A DNA stretch of 64,000 nucleotides from Holothuria scabra (GCA_037179385.1 CM074196.1:28851986-28915985); one strand, 5' to 3'. Numbered from the stretch's first letter, positions 11,666 to 24,334 are shown. Program-made: numbers and translations. Notes: generated by a model not told the origin, from the letters alone.

Positions 11666-13250
11666 CTGTGATTTTTTAGCGAGTGGGAAAGATTATATCG
11701 GGAAATGTCCGCTTAGTATTTTACTTCTTCTATGTATTTACGTACATATGTATGTAGGATTGAGTATTAAAAGTGTCACAAGTAAATGGAGGGAAAACAA
11801 ACAGACATAAATGAACAAAAAGAGAATGAAATCGTTAAGTTAAGGTAGTGTTTGAATGTATAATTCTATCGAAATTAAGACTTTTTCATAATTTTCCACC
11901 ACAAAGAATTGTTAATAGTGTCTGTTGACTATGATAAAGCGCAATTTATTGGTATTTTTCCAAAACGGGAGAGAAATGTTATTTTAAAGTGTCTTAAAAA
12001 GGGATATAAAATAGTAAAAGTAATGGAAGATTTTAAAAAATCAAATAATCAAATATTATTTTATACTTCCCTTTAGAAACATCACTTATGAAATGTGTCA
12101 TTAGATGGCTCAGGTAGCTTACTTTTCATTTATTTAACGAATACAGGTTTAAATTGAAAGGCGGTCATTCGTCACCACAAACTTGCACTTTTACCTGGCA
12201 GTATACAGATATATTTTTACTTAATATGTTCTCCACGGTATGTCCTTAAGCAACATGCTAGGGAATATGGTTGGATAAAAAATGAGTATTAGACACTTAT
12301 AGAGGCGCCAGAAGTAAGCTAGTTTTAGGAGATGAAACTGTCTTGGGAAATAAATAACTGCCTTCAATCCCCTGTCAATGTTGGCTTAAAATAACCGTGA
12401 AAACCATGTTTCATTCATGTTCCTCCGTGGGGGTTTTAAGTTTGCGTAGAACTGAGAGAATTTCTTTTTCTTTGGAAAAACAACGCATTTTCACACGTAA
12501 TGACAGTAATCTAGATTTTTTTATTCTTTGGTCGGCCAAACTTTGTTCTGGTGGATCAGGTTGAAAAAGTTTAAAATATCAAGCTTTATAAAAGGGTCCA
12601 AAGGGCGAAGTTGAATCTCATAGGAGAGATGTTAAAACTTAAGAAACGTGCTTATTTAGATGTGTAAACGTTTTATAATTTTCCATTACATACATATCTA
12701 TAGCTACCTTATAAGTGCAAAGTATACATTAAATTTATTTGAAATATGTCGGACATTGGAACCAATCTTCCATCTACATTTTCAAACATTTGACTTGGTT
12801 CCTTTCCTAACGGGACATTTCAAATTATTAACCAACCTTTAAGAATAGGAATAACGTATTATGGCTTCTGCCCTGAAGCGGATGTGTGCATACACACTGA
12901 GTGATAACTCTACGTCGCTATTCGACCACCTGTTCCTTCTACAGTGGTAAACATTTGTAGGCAGCCCGCAGTTATAATGGCATTCGTCACGGTGTACGTG
13001 GGCCCAACGCGCCGTCCATAACTTTGCCTCAAACTTGGTTGTTATAGTAATCAATTCCTATTGGGTACATGTTATATGTTGCTGATGTTTCCTTGCATTC
13101 CTTCCTTTCATGATAATATGTCTCCCCACGAAAATTGTTTACTGATCGTTCTCGCTGCACCACAAAACGAGAGTATGCCTGGATTTGGGTGAAAGAACAG
13201 TTGGCGAACGTGTTCATTTGTGATCGACTCGTACAGGAACACTATTCTCT
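11666..13250. other. Intergenic, no gene seen
   Basis: AT-rich sequence with only short ORFs and no recognisable domain. The right part is the target sequence into which the hAT-like element at 13259 inserted. Confidence 0.4.
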
Positions 13251-13258
13251 GTTGGATA

Positions 13259-15618
13259 CAGGGGTGGCGCCAGCGGGGGGGGGGGGGCGGAGCCATGCCC
13301 CCACAACCCACCCTCACCCCCAGTGGGTGACGGTCGGTGGTTTCGTTGGGGAGGCCTAAAATAATAAAAAATAAAAAAGAAGAAAAACCCTACCAGGACT
13401 GAAATTACTGGGCGGGTGAACATATTTTTATTTTGTTTTGAAATGATATTTTAATTCATATCGGAATCGATTTTCAACCAGTTCTTCTTTGTTTCGTTAT
13501 ACCTCATTCCATGTACCCGTGTCCCATCTCTTCCCCCGTCGGGGCAGGACGGCAATTCCCTTCGGGGAGGCCTACAAATGAACTTAAAGGTACTGGATGG
13601 ATGGTCATGATTTTTTTTTTCTTTTTGCACTATTATATTCTATTCTTTTGTAACGGTATGTGAATGCCTATCTGAATCTGTTTTAATCAATTCTCACCAA
13701 CTCTGCCACCCCCCAGCCCATCTTAAATCCGCAAGGTCATGTCCCCGTCGGGGAAGGCTGCCGGTCCTTCCCCTGTTGTTGAGAAAACCCAATTTCGTTG
13801 GGGGTCTTCAGCTTCATGCCCACGGGAAACTGATAAAAGATGCCGGTCTGATAAACTTCAGTCACCCGAAAGTTCTTCTTGATTTTGCGCACTAGAAGAC
13901 CATATTCTTCAAGGAAACTAACAATTCTGAATTTTCTTAACAAAAACAGACGAGAGGTTGATTATGTGCATGCAGTGCCCAATGGTCTGCCATCTTGCCT
14001 GCCCCGACAGCCGAATTCTAGCAACGGTAATGAAAATCCACCAGCCCGTTTTCAGTTACACTTACTGATAAACAGTAATGTGAGAATGTCTCCCCCATAC
14101 GTCTGACTGAAAAATTTATTTAGGGTACCTTGTAACGTGACATATTTTCAAATACGTTGGAACTTAAAACCATTTATAGTCTGAAATTCAGGCAGTCACG
14201 TAAAAAATTTCATTTATTTAGTGAACCTTGCAATTATAGCAATTCTGTTGCATAGTCCCCCTCCCCGAAAAGAGACAAGACCATTACATTTACTTGTAGA
14301 AGTACCGTTTATCTGGTACTTTTCTGATCATTTAGCAATTTGGGTTTTTTCTATTGAAGTGAAACTTTCATTTCAAGGAAAGTTCAAAATAACGACTGCT
14401 TCATTTCTAGTTACAAGTCTGGGAAATGCCATTCCGGGTATCTGAGTGGTTAGATTTTTTAACAATTTTCTCTAACTCCGCCCCAACTGATGGTGGCACT
14501 CCGCATTGATAGTATTTTGGTCGAACAGATTACTTAACAGAACAAAGTATGCTTGTAAATTATTCTTCTTTTTGGGACAGCATTATGAAGTGAAAATTTT
14601 ATTGCGAAAAAAGCTAGAAAGCTGACTTCTTAAATTCTACTTTCGAACACGGAAAATGCCATTTCCTCCTGTGTGGGGGTTCTCAATTTTTCAAAAATTC
14701 CTGTGCGCTCGATTTAGATGGTCTTTCGAGGAGGATTACACTTTTCGGACAATAAACAATTCTGTTCCCTCCCAAACTGAAAGCTCCCTTACGCCTATGA
14801 CAATAAAATAAAATATGAAACTTTGAATATATGCGGAAGAATGTTCCAATATGGTCTGAGAGCCTAAATCTGTATGATGATATTCAGTAACCCCAACAAA
14901 ACTACAGATCACCCCCTACTTGATTTTTTCTCATGAGAAGGTAAAGATTCTTCCATAACACGCCAAAAATGTCATACGCTTTGCATTTTTTTCTTTAATA
15001 TAAGCTTCATATTGTTAAAAGTGGCAAAATTTGCCACTTCCGATGGATACTCCATACAATAAAAACCAAAGCCAACTCGATCTGTTAATCACCCGGCACA
15101 CTACATGATTTTGCTCTTGAAAGGCATAGGCCTATAACTTAAAAAAAGCCAAATATTCATTATAACCTTACCAAAAACCAAATTTTCTTTCATTAAATTC
15201 CAAACTTTCTCCAATTTAATAAGCCCTTAATTTTCAAATCTTCGTTCAAAAAGGGAAAAACTTTCCGGGCAAACTTGTAGTCTCGTCTCGATTAAACGCG
15301 TAACCTCAAAAGAATTTCAGCTGTAGCCTATATAACGTTTTTTTTTTATTTTTACCTTAAGAAGGACAAATTCTTCAATAGAGACCCAAAATTTTTCATG
15401 GTACTAACAAAAGCCAACTTTCTTTCAAAAAAACTCCAGATTTTTAAGTATTTGTTAATAAGAAAGCCCAAAATTTTGGCACGCTACGGGCGCTTCAAAT
15501 TCTGCCAAGTCACGTCCCACCGGGACATAACATCACCTTTGTCGGGGCCTTGAAATTCTGGCCCCCTGTCGGGAGCTTGCCCCCCCCCCCCGTCTGGCAA
15601 ATTCTGGCGCCACCCCTG
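13259..15618. mobile_element. hAT-like non-autonomous element, 2.36 kb
   Basis: Ends are perfect 15-bp inverted repeats, CAGGGGTGGCGCCAG at the left and CTGGCGCCACCCCTG at the right. They are flanked by an exact 8-bp direct repeat, GTTGGATA (13251-13258 and 15619-15626). An 8-bp target duplication with a CAGGGGTG-type end is the hAT signature. G/C homopolymers adjoin each end, and inside are scattered GTCGGGG and GGGGAGGCC strings. No transposase ORF survives, so it must be mobilised in trans or is dead. Confidence 0.85.
14476..14504 (-). repeat. GC-rich hairpin motif, copy 1
   Basis: CTCCGCCCCAACTGATGG followed by TGGCACTCCGC. It is the reverse complement of the motif at 36421 and 36758, and lies inside the hAT-like element. 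Confidence 0.6.
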
Positions 15619-15737
15619 GTTGGATAATATACACCAAGAACAAAGAGTCGAATACAGTTCACTCTTAAAACAGTTGAGCAAGCATAGCACATGCTGAATT
15701 GTTTAGGAAGAAAGCTGCTTATTACTATGCGCACGTA

Positions 15738-15785
15738 ACCCTAACCCTAACCCTATTACTATGCATACGTAACCCCTAACCCTAG
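15738..15785 (+). repeat. Interstitial telomere-like repeats
   Basis: Three consecutive CCCTAA units, then 28 bases later a second set (CCCCTAACCCTA). This is the metazoan telomere repeat, but far too short for a telomere. Confidence 0.7.
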
Positions 15786-17540
15786 AGCTATGACGCAGTT
15801 CCGGGTACGGAAACTAAATTAGAGCCAAGTTTTCAATTTGCCTTAACTATCAAAAGGATTCCCATAACGTTATACCTTTATGAAAGGTTCATTTTGATTG
15901 TTTCTCATTTCTCGTTCTTGTTTTTGCTTCTTTTACATTTTACGTCAGCCCATGATACAAAAGTTCATATTTTCACAACAAATAAAAGGTAAATTCGTGG
16001 CGTAGCTACAAGTTGGGGACAGGGGGAAATTGCCTTTCTAGAATTTTAAAAACGAAAAAAAAAATAGAAACTTGCCATTTGTGACACCGGGCAACTACAT
16101 CGTGGTTTTTCCAAATCTTCTTTCATAAGATTCCTCGTTGTTTCCAATAAAAGTCCCATAATAAATTATTCGTTTCAAAGAAAAAGTATCCGCGCGCTTT
16201 GCCGGCCACAAACTGCACTTTTTGATGCAACTTCAGTTTGGTCAACTTTTCCGCGCTCTGGGAATAACGCAATCGGAAATTTGCCTTAAGTGACACAAAA
16301 TCATCAAGTGACACCGGCACCTGGAGTGGTATTTTTATAAATTGTAAATCCCAAATTTTCTCCAAATACGAGCTCTTGAGTTTTAAAATGTAGTCGAAGA
16401 GTTTCAATTCGCAGGCCTTAGACAACATTATGGAGCAACAATCGTATGTTTGGTCGCAGTGCCATTTCAGATTTCCCAATAGTTAATGCAGATTTTTCAG
16501 TAAACCCCCAACTTTTCAAATTTCATTACAGGATCCAGAATCCAATTTTTTTCGCAATACAGCTCCATATTTTCAATTATTTGTTTACAAGGCAAAATAT
16601 TTCGGAGCGATTTGCGCGCCGCAAGTTAAACTTCGGTAAATTTGGGTGCTTGCTCCCTACAAAAGGTCTAATTACGGAATGGTACCAAGTTTAATACCTG
16701 TATGTATAGCGCATACTTTGCTTGAGATTTAATATCCACCAATAGGCATACAGTGGTTGTTTAATTTTACACCAATTTCAATTTTCAATTCAATTACTAT
16801 ATACATTACTTATAATTTGAGTAAGATGATTCGTTTCCCATAAGGCGCAAATCAATGAGTTTTTTTACCCCGAGAGGGGTCCCTCAAAAATATAGAACAG
16901 CCTTAGGGGTCCGCGTATTAAAAAAGATTGAGAACCTAGGGTCTATATGACTGATCTAGTTAATTCAAATACATGGGACGATACCTCTCTATGAAAACTT
17001 GCCCCTTTAATCGTGTGATCATGTTTCAAACTAGGCCATACCTTTATATCGAAAAACCACAGATTTTGAAAAAATATTCTGCTTCGTCTTGTTTGTTTTG
17101 CAGTTGTTCATTACTGAGGGACATTTTCCATGACAGATAACTTGATATTTTCATAAATCCGTAATTAATTTTACTACAGTCTTCGGACTTTTTTTTTAGT
17201 ACTACTGTGTTCAGGAAGTTGATCGGTAGCAATTACAATGTTAAAAATGTTCGAAATTCTTGAAATGTATCGATAAAGGCAAGGACGGTGGGGGAGGGTC
17301 CCTTTGAAGGTTGGTGTTTGTAGCGTATCAGCGTCGACGCGACTCATGGCTGGGCAATGCGGGCCAAGCGGACAAAAAGGTTTTTCTCCCCTTGTGAGAA
17401 TTCCGTCCCTCTTCTATCACTACACCATGGAGCTTTGATCAGGGAAATGAACGGCAGGGTCAGTCAGTCTTCAAAACAGCTGTTCATTATTGTTTTTTTT
17501 TTCTTCTTTTTCGATTTTTTAAAGATAAATAAAAAAGGTA
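15786..17540. other. No supportable gene
   Basis: GTGGCGTAGCTAC at about 15999 followed by a G-rich stretch resembles a hAT-like end. About 16915-16940 (TTAAAAAAGATTGAGAACC) resembles the other end type of such elements. A 118-codon minus ORF at 16123-16479 has no recognisable domain. Confidence 0.35.
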
Positions 17541-17880
17541 AATTTTGAAGCAAATCGGTGTTACAAGAACGAGTTTAAAATCAAGTATCCCAGTTATCAG
17601 GTTTATTGTCTTACTCTAGTACTCAATGAGGATGTTGTTCCATGAAACCCCTAGTGATTAATGCACAGAGGTTCAGAAAGTAACTTTAACCTGAATTATT
17701 GCTTGTGTAGATGCAAAACTTTATTACAGTGTTCACAAAATTGTCCTGAGGAGCATTCAAGTCTCATTATATGTAATACAATCAGCTCTGTGCATGTAAA
17801 AAATGTCAGCTATCCTGCATCTGTTGACTTTGATGATAACCAAAGATCATTCATCAGATTGAGAAGTTTGTTATCATAAA
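17541..17880 (+). repeat. Partial duplicate of the LRR gene 5' flank
   Basis: Collinear blocks match 23460-24010, upstream of the intact LRR gene: AAAATCAAGTATCCCAGTTATCA against AAAATCAAGTTGTCGAGTTATCA, then GCTTGTGTAGATGCAAAACTTT against CCTTGTGCAGATGCAAAGCTTT. No LRR coding sequence follows, so only the flank persists. Confidence 0.6.
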
Positions 17881-18309
17881 TATTACTTGGAGTGAAAAAC
17901 CACGGCACCGGATTCAGGGAATAGGCCTAATCCCCTACCACTACCGTTAGCTTATCTCGTTGCAAAAGTAAAATAAGGGTAAGCGGTGCGCCATCTGACG
18001 TTCCTATAAGTCGGTGAGCCTTGTAATTTTGGGGGAAAGGCCCGAGATCATCATTCGTGACCTCATGCGAAAGATAAATAATTTAAATAATTAATACTTT
18101 AAATTTTATGCCGGGTGTGAATAATTTGAAGTTGATTCTTATGACCAAGCTAGAGCAGTTTCTGCTGTCTTGCTCATTCGCTATGAATGGCGCAGCTTCA
18201 TCAGTATCAAGCCTATCATTGAGGGGAGATTTTACACGATATGATCTTGTGTCTTAATTAAGAATCTTCCAAACAAAAAAAAGTTAGTGAAGAAAAACCA
18301 CTATCGAGT
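17881..18309. other. Intergenic, nothing recognised
   Basis: No ORF, repeat or RNA feature could be supported here. Confidence 0.4.
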
Positions 18310-18313
18310 TTAA

Positions 18314-18550
18314 CCCTTTACCGTTGTGCTCCGATCGGGGCATATTTGCGCGCCCCAGGTGGGCGGAAAAGCGGACGTACCCGCCCAGCATCGACTTCCG
18401 TAGGCCATTGACCCCGTGACCTTAAACTGTTGTCTCTCTCGTTGTTGTGGCCGAATTTTCGGGTAGCAACTCGCAGTTTCGAGCTCCGCGTGACACAGTA
18501 GAGATGAGTTCTCCGCATGGGTCCAAAAGGACTCAAACAACGGTAAAGGG
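18314..18550. mobile_element. piggyBac-like MITE, copy 1
   Basis: Perfect 14-bp inverted ends, CCCTTTACCGTTGT and ACAACGGTAAAGGG, are flanked on both sides by TTAA (18310-18313, 18551-18554). TTAA targets are diagnostic of piggyBac-type transposition. The 237-bp body is GC-rich and contains no transposase. Confidence 0.85.
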
Positions 18551-18554
18551 TTAA

Positions 18555-18753
18555 AAAAGCCTGCGAAGTGTGTTTACTGCAAAGCTAATGTCACTGTCTC
18601 TGCGTGGGTGCACGTAACCCATTTAGCCGAGTGTGGCAGATATTTTAGATTAAAAAAAAGCCTGCGGAGTGTGTTTACTGCAAAGCTAATGCCACTGTCT
18701 CTGCGTGGGTGCACATAACTCCTTCAGCCGAGTGGTGCAGTTATTTTAATTTA
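18555..18753 (+). repeat. Spacer repeat of the composite MITE array, two copies
   Basis: Two tandem copies of a roughly 100-bp unit beginning AAAGCCTGCGRAGTGTGTTTAC. The same unit separates MITE copies at 18988-19056, 19313-19413, 49153-49247 and 54838-54936. It reads open in one frame with closely spaced cysteines (CVYC, and in other copies CAYCKADAHCLCVC). Confidence 0.7.
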
Positions 18754-18987
18754 CCCTTTACCGTTGTGCTTCGATCGGGGCATATTTGCGCGCCTCGGTA
18801 GTGGGCGGAAAAGCGGACGTAGCCCGCCCCGCATCGGCTTCCGTAAACCATCGATCCCGGTGACCTTTAACTATTGTCTCTCTCGTTGTTGTGGCCGAAT
18901 TTTCGGGTAGCTACTCACAGTTTCGAGCTCCGCGTGAAACAGTAAAGATGGGTGACAGCCGAGCTCTCCGCATGGGTCCAAAAGAGC
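18754..18987. mobile_element. piggyBac-like MITE, copy 2 (right end lost)
   Basis: The left end CCCTTTACCGTTGT is intact, with TTAA changed to TTTA. The body follows copy 1 as far as GGGTCCAAAAG and then jumps directly into the spacer, so the right inverted end and target are deleted. Confidence 0.75.
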
Positions 18988-19056
18988 TGATGCCCACTGT
19001 CTCTGCGTGTGTGCACGTAACCCTTTAAGCCGAGTGGTGCAGTTATTTCAGATCGA

Positions 19057-19308
19057 CCGTTTACCGTTGTGCTCCGATCGGGGGATCTTTGCGCGCCTCG
19101 GGAGTGGGCGGAAAAGCGGACGTAGCCCACCCCGCATCGGCTTCCGTAGGCCATCGACCCCGGTGACCTTAAACTATTATTTCTCTCGTTGTTGTGGCCG
19201 AATTTTCGGGTAGCTACTCGCAGTTTCGAGCTCCGCGTGGGACAGTAAAGATAGGTGACGGCCGAGATCTCCGCATGGGTTCAAAAGGACCCAAACAACG
19301 GTAGAGGG
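19057..19308. mobile_element. piggyBac-like MITE, copy 3
   Basis: The left end is CCGTTTACCGTTGT with the flanking TTAA mutated. The right end is ACAACGGTAGAGGG followed by TTAA. The body matches copy 1. Confidence 0.75.
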
Positions 19309-19413
19309 TTAAAATAAGCCTGCGGAGTGTGCTTACTGCAAAGCTGATGCCCACTGTCTCTGCGTGTGTGCACGTAACCCTTTAAGCCGAGTGGTGCAGA
19401 TATTTCAGATCGA

Positions 19414-19665
19414 CCGTTTACCGTTGTGCTCCGATCGGGGGATCTTTGCGCGCCTCGGGAGTGGGCGGAAAAGCTGACGTAGCCCGCCCCTTCTCGGCTT
19501 CCGTAGGCCATCGACCCCGGTGACCTTTAACTATTGTCTCTCTCGTTGTTGTGGCCGAATTTTCGGGTAGCTACTCGCAGTTTCGAGCTCCGCGTAAAAC
19601 AGTAAAGATGGGTGACAGCCGAGCTCTCCGCATGGGTCCAAAAGGAACCAAACAACGGCAAAGGG
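19414..19665. mobile_element. piggyBac-like MITE, copy 4
   Basis: The left end is CCGTTTACCGTTGT and the right end ACAACGGCAAAGGG followed by TTAA. It shares the left-end substitution and the preceding GATCGA with copy 3, so copies 3 and 4 probably arose by tandem duplication of a MITE-plus-spacer unit. Confidence 0.75.
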
Positions 19666-19669
19666 TTAA

Positions 19670-21228
19670 ACCGTGTTTTGGCGGCATAACGCTGGTACAA
19701 TCTACTGCTAAGTTAAAAATCGCGAAAACTTTAATCATTTAGAAGCAAAATGTTCTTAAAGATAAAAGTACATGTAACATCTATAGCAATATATATTGAC
19801 TAGCCTTTTGATTACAACATAAAAAATGGGGTAAACATATTATATCGCCATGCCTCAAATTTGAGAGCATTTGATTTTATATCTCCCTCAAAACATATGG
19901 GGGCCTAGATTCCTCCAGTGTTTGCCGCCAATGGATCCAGGTGTCCACTGAAGGTAAACACAAGAAAGTTTTTCTTCCGTATCATTTGTTGAAACCAGCT
20001 ACCAACTACAGAACAACTTTTACTGCTTCTAACGGGATAACTTTTCTAAGTAGCCATCAATTTAAAAAAAAACTATGGTCGGCTATCTTTGAAACTAACC
20101 CCCATTTAGTGCACTGCCCAGATCTTTGTCACGGTAAAAACTATTGGAATGGACCCTGCTTTCCCGTCATTTTCCGAAATGATGCACCCATTGTTTACCT
20201 ATTTTCAGCTACAATTCGCTGTCTGAGGTACGTGGAGTCACGACTCAAACATGTCTGTACCCACGTCGAGAAGTCCATTAAGAACAACGAAATCAATACT
20301 GGACCATTTTGAAGTGGCATCACATTGAAATTTAAAAATTTCCTCAAGAATATTCTCTTTTGCTCATATTCGATGGGCTAGACAAGAGAGCCCCCAAACC
20401 TCTGACCCAACAATTTGAGGAACCTTATTGTCACCTTAACTCGAAAACAAGGAGTCATGTCAAATGCCTTGCTCACACTCATTCAAAAAGGCTGCCACAA
20501 CACATTGGTAGTGAAAGTGTGGGAATTTGCCATTTACCAATAACTATAATAACAACAGAGAAAGGTGCTACAAAAGAAGTTTTTAAAATGTTTATTCTAA
20601 AAATTTGTTCAAAACTTTATGCAAAATTTAAAAAAATAATTCTTCAGAAGCACATTTTCAAAATTGCTCCTTTACATCTGGCCATGTGTTATTGGAGATA
20701 AAACATGGCCAGGTCTAAAAGAGCATTTTTGAAACGTGCTTCTGGCCATGTTTTATTGGAGATAAAAATTGTCAAGATGTTTAAGAATTGAATTTCATTC
20801 GAAACTCCATCTGGAAAAACGTTCACACATAACTAAATAATAATAACAAAAAAAAATACTAAATAATCATCTTTTTCTCATCGTGAATTATTGTTATTCT
20901 CCGTGATTCTACGTAATCTTACATCGACTGGTGTCCTTTCAGTCACGCTCCATGTTGTTAAAGCTTTTACTCTACTTTAGTTCTGACATATCATCTGTAA
21001 GTGTGTCATGCCAAATCCATAATTCATTGATGAGCTCATTAAACTTTTTGATGTGAAAGTGAAGCATCGTGACTTTGTATTTAAATTATTCCCCTCTATC
21101 ACTAATCTTAAATATTTAAATATTGTTTAAAACAATTTATAAGTGAATGATTGTATTGTACTCTTCAAAATCGATATAAAAAGATGTTCAGTTCCTGGAA
21201 ATGCGCAGCAGGCATGACTGAATACACT
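19670..21228. other. Unassigned open stretches
   Basis: Two successive + strand open stretches (19941-20312, 124 codons without an ATG start; 20360-20701, about 113 codons) have no domain I recognise and no conserved start context. They may be remnants of a mobile element. No functional claim is made. Confidence 0.25.
20678..20775 (+). repeat. Hairpin with a following direct repeat
   Basis: CTGGCCATGT (from 20678) and ACATGGCCAG (to 20712) form a perfect 10-bp stem. The left arm and loop (CTGGCCATGTxTTATTGGAGAT) recur directly at 20742-20763 without the closing arm. Confidence 0.7.
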
Positions 21229-22775
21229 GTTAAAAAATTTCTCTGTAAATTTACATTATTTTTAATGGCAAATTTTTTCCCAACCAAATAATGTTTTTTT
21301 TTTACAGCCAGACTGTAATCATGAAAAAACATTAAGGGTTTGTTTTTTCTTTACAGTTTTTGCATGCAAATTAGTTTACAAAAGTCTACTGTAAAATCGA
21401 ATTACAGAACTGTTCTGTTTTGTTTACCTTAATTTTATGTGAATTTACAGCCTACTGTTTTCATTCCCGACGTTTTAATATTTATTATAATATCGCTTTT
21501 TTACCTATCATATGTTATTACGTAACATACACTTCAAACCATTACGTAAATTAGGTACATGCTTATCAACGTAAAGTCGAAGTTGTTTTCCATCAGCTTT
21601 TTTCTACAAGTCCCCACGACTCTCTGGCGAAGAGCCAAGGGGCGAAAACCAAACGATTACTCCCGGAGGAGTTCTACTCCCTTAAGGAGCTTAACGTGCC
21701 AAATGGACAAGTACGCCCTCCAAAGGGCAAACACTAAGTGGTCCTGCTCTAGACTGGCTGAATAGAGCATAAGCCACAACCTGGATGCGGTTTAACGTCA
21801 TGCCCAGAAGTTGTTTTCCATCAAAACACATTGAGGATGCTTTGTTGTCATATTGCTGTCAAGTAGACTGCTATCTCTGGGAACTTAGTAATTGGAAAGT
21901 CACATTTTTTGTACAGTATAATAATTGTTTTTAAAATAAATATGACAAAGTATGCAAATACATTGGTTTCAAACATTTCCAGACAAGGTAAATAATAAGT
22001 TTATCACTTCCTGATTAAAAAACGCCAAAAAGATATTATTCAAAGCAACAGCAATCCTTTCGTTAGAAAAATGCCTACGAAATAAGCTCCACCCATTTAT
22101 GCAAAATGAGATTTACGTCATAAAGTGGTCAATTCACAGACTCTTTCAGGTAAATTTGTGAACTCTTTTCAATTTTCTCCGATCAAGTGCATGAGCGCCT
22201 GTGGCGATGAGTTGACATCAGTATACCAATTGTCAGTGCTCTGAAATTAGGGCCTTACAATTTCTTTTACTTAAAAATGTGGGACAAAACACCAGTTGTA
22301 TGATATATATATATATCTAAGAACGTTATAACTTAGTATGCTTTTATAATAAATGTAAGTTAATTTTCAAATAGGGCCATAAATTTGCCAAAAATGTGTT
22401 TTTTTTTAACTGAAACTTCGCAGAACGATGCATGTTATACATTGAAAATTTTCTGGCTATTTCTTAGTTGTTTGTTAAGGCTTACTTTTGTTTCTTTTTC
22501 AGATTGAAAACGAAATGAATGTTTGTTAAATGACAGTATATTTATGTGAAATTAGATAAATATAAAATACTGTTAAAATTTCTGTAAATTTACAGAAAAA
22601 GTTTTACAAAGCAGTAAAATTTGGTTAAAAAAGCAGACAGAAATGGATTTTCAAATAAACAGAAAATACATGTTAAACAACCTTTTTTATTGTAGCAATA
22701 CTAAGTGTCTGTAAAGATACCAAAAATCTCTATTAAAAGTAGAGTCTGTAAATTTACAGAAATTATTAACCACTT
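21229..22775. mobile_element. Inverted-repeat element rich in TGTAAATTTACA
   Basis: The left end carries GTTAAAAAATTTCT and TGTAAATTTACA, and the right end carries TGTAAATTTACAGAAATT followed by ATTAAC, which is their inverse. Further copies of CTGTAAATTTACAG occur inside near both ends. There is no transposase. A SINE-like element (21596-21806) is inserted in it. The exact edges and the target duplication are uncertain. Confidence 0.5.
21596..21806 (-). mobile_element. Structured SINE-like element, copy A
   Basis: The insertion is bounded by an exact 17-bp direct repeat, GAAGTTGTTTTCCATCA (21579-21595 and 21807-21823), the mark of retroposition. On the minus strand it ends with an A-rich tail (TAGAAAAAAG). 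The core is a string of short hairpins: GCCCT/AGGGC, CTCCTTAAGG(GAG), ACTCC/GGAGT, and TGGC/GCCA inside CCCC/GGGG. It is almost identical over its core to copy B at 38438-38647. It does not look like a tRNA, 5S, 7SL or U1 derivative. Confidence 0.75.
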
Positions 22776-23129
22776 TATTAACCACTATTATTACCACTTA
22801 TGAATAAAGAACCTCGGAGTTCAACACAGATTTTGAGGGAAATAGTCTAAGGCTGAAGATGGCCAAGAACACATCGAAAACTTTCAAACAAGCAAAACGT
22901 GCGAAACAAAAAAGAAAGGTAAAAACTTCAAGTATTCCAAGTTAAAAAACGGTGAATGTGCTACGAGTATATGAGCTTGTGTTTTGAGTTTTCAAATTGA
23001 AAAGGCACTTTAGGTTGAAGTGTATACGTCGGCGGTTGTAAATTTGCAAGACGAACAATGAGCGTCATACACCATGTAATTTCTCAGTTATATAAATTCA
23101 AGTATTCCATGATTGGAAAACAATGTTAC

Positions 23130-24240
23130 ACATTCGATCTATTTTGATTGTTTTCGAATCCTTATTGTTTTTTTTTTCTTTTTAGTTCAAGGCTATCATT
23201 TAACTAAACGGCTATGCAGTAATGAAGAGGCATACACATTATAAATTATCTTCAAGCAATATAAAATTATTCTCTATCCATTTAAATTGTAAATTCGATA
23301 AAATGTTTATTTAAAAAGTGGGTTTATTTACGGATCCTTCTGCAGTAAAGCATTGTGCTTGGAGCAAGACATTAAAAACAAGAGTCAGTCTTTAATACAG
23401 TTGGTAATTATTGTGTTTTAATTTGATCGACTTTTTAAACATAAAAAGAAAATGTAAATATTGAAATTAATTCGTGGAACGACTGTGAGCTCAAAATCAA
23501 GTTGTCGAGTTATCACGTTAGGCAATGAAGCATGTTACTCTAGCACTAAATGAAACTGCAACATGAAACCATGTTTTTCGATCTCGGCTCAAAGTTAATG
23601 CCAATGAAGTATATTGGTTCAAGTGTGACGATGAGTCTTTCATGCAAAGAATAACGACTATTTGCAAGACAGTTATTTGTCGTAAAATGAAAGAGGTTAT
23701 AAACTGAATATACATGCAAAAGGTGCATCTCTATCCTTTTAAAAACAACAACCCAAGCTTTTCCAAAAGTGCCTTTTTTCAAAACAATGTCAGGTACAAA
23801 ACAGTTTGATGTTTAGCTCGAAAAGTACTGAAAGAACTTTGGCACATGTTAATAAAAGAGAAAACCAAACCAGCTCTTATACCACACAGTTCCACTTATC
23901 CCAAATTACTTATTCCTTCAAAAAGTTTATTGGGCTCTTCCTTGTGCAGATGCAAAGCTTTTATATTGTTCAATAAAATATCGGAAGAAGCATGCAAGTC
24001 CCATTACATTTACATAATGGGACGATGATTATTTCATGATTTTTCCAGATGGGAATACAAAACACACATAAACATTACATATTTGGTCCATTTTCATTGT
24101 TTTTAACCTTTTAATTTTTATCTTTTAAGTCACAAGCTATCATTTAAATATAAGACCTTGCAGTTCTCAAGAGGAATATAACTTGTAAATTATAAAACGA
24201 TGTTAATTTATTCTCTCGATAAAGTTTTTATCTAGACAGT
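23130..24240 (+). repeat. Duplicated segments in the LRR gene 5' region
   Basis: About 23135-23300 and 24080-24240 are related direct copies (shared ATTTTxATTGTTTT, CAAGGCTATCATTTAA/CAAGCTATCATTTAA, AAATTATTCTCT, GATAAA-TTTTTATxT), some 945 bp apart. Between them lies the block shared with 17541-17880. The upstream region has therefore been tandemly duplicated. Confidence 0.5.
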
Positions 24241-24334
24241 AACTTTAGTGGGCGTCACTCTCATTAATTATTTGTATCAATCGGTAAGAAACTGAGTAAT
24301 GTAATAATATTTTAAGGATACTTTTTGCGATTGC

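Noticed and set aside
16123..16479. 118-codon minus ORF as a gene
   Set aside because: No domain, no upstream promoter feature and no paralogue in the window. It lies in sequence with hAT-like ends.
18310..19540. Minus ORFs within the piggyBac MITE array reading SRCWAGTSAF-like peptides
   Set aside because: The same frames repeat in every MITE copy and reflect GC-rich, stop-poor non-coding sequence.
19941..20701. Two consecutive + strand open stretches as a gene
   Set aside because: The first has no ATG, the second overlaps dispersed repeats, and other frames look equally plausible.
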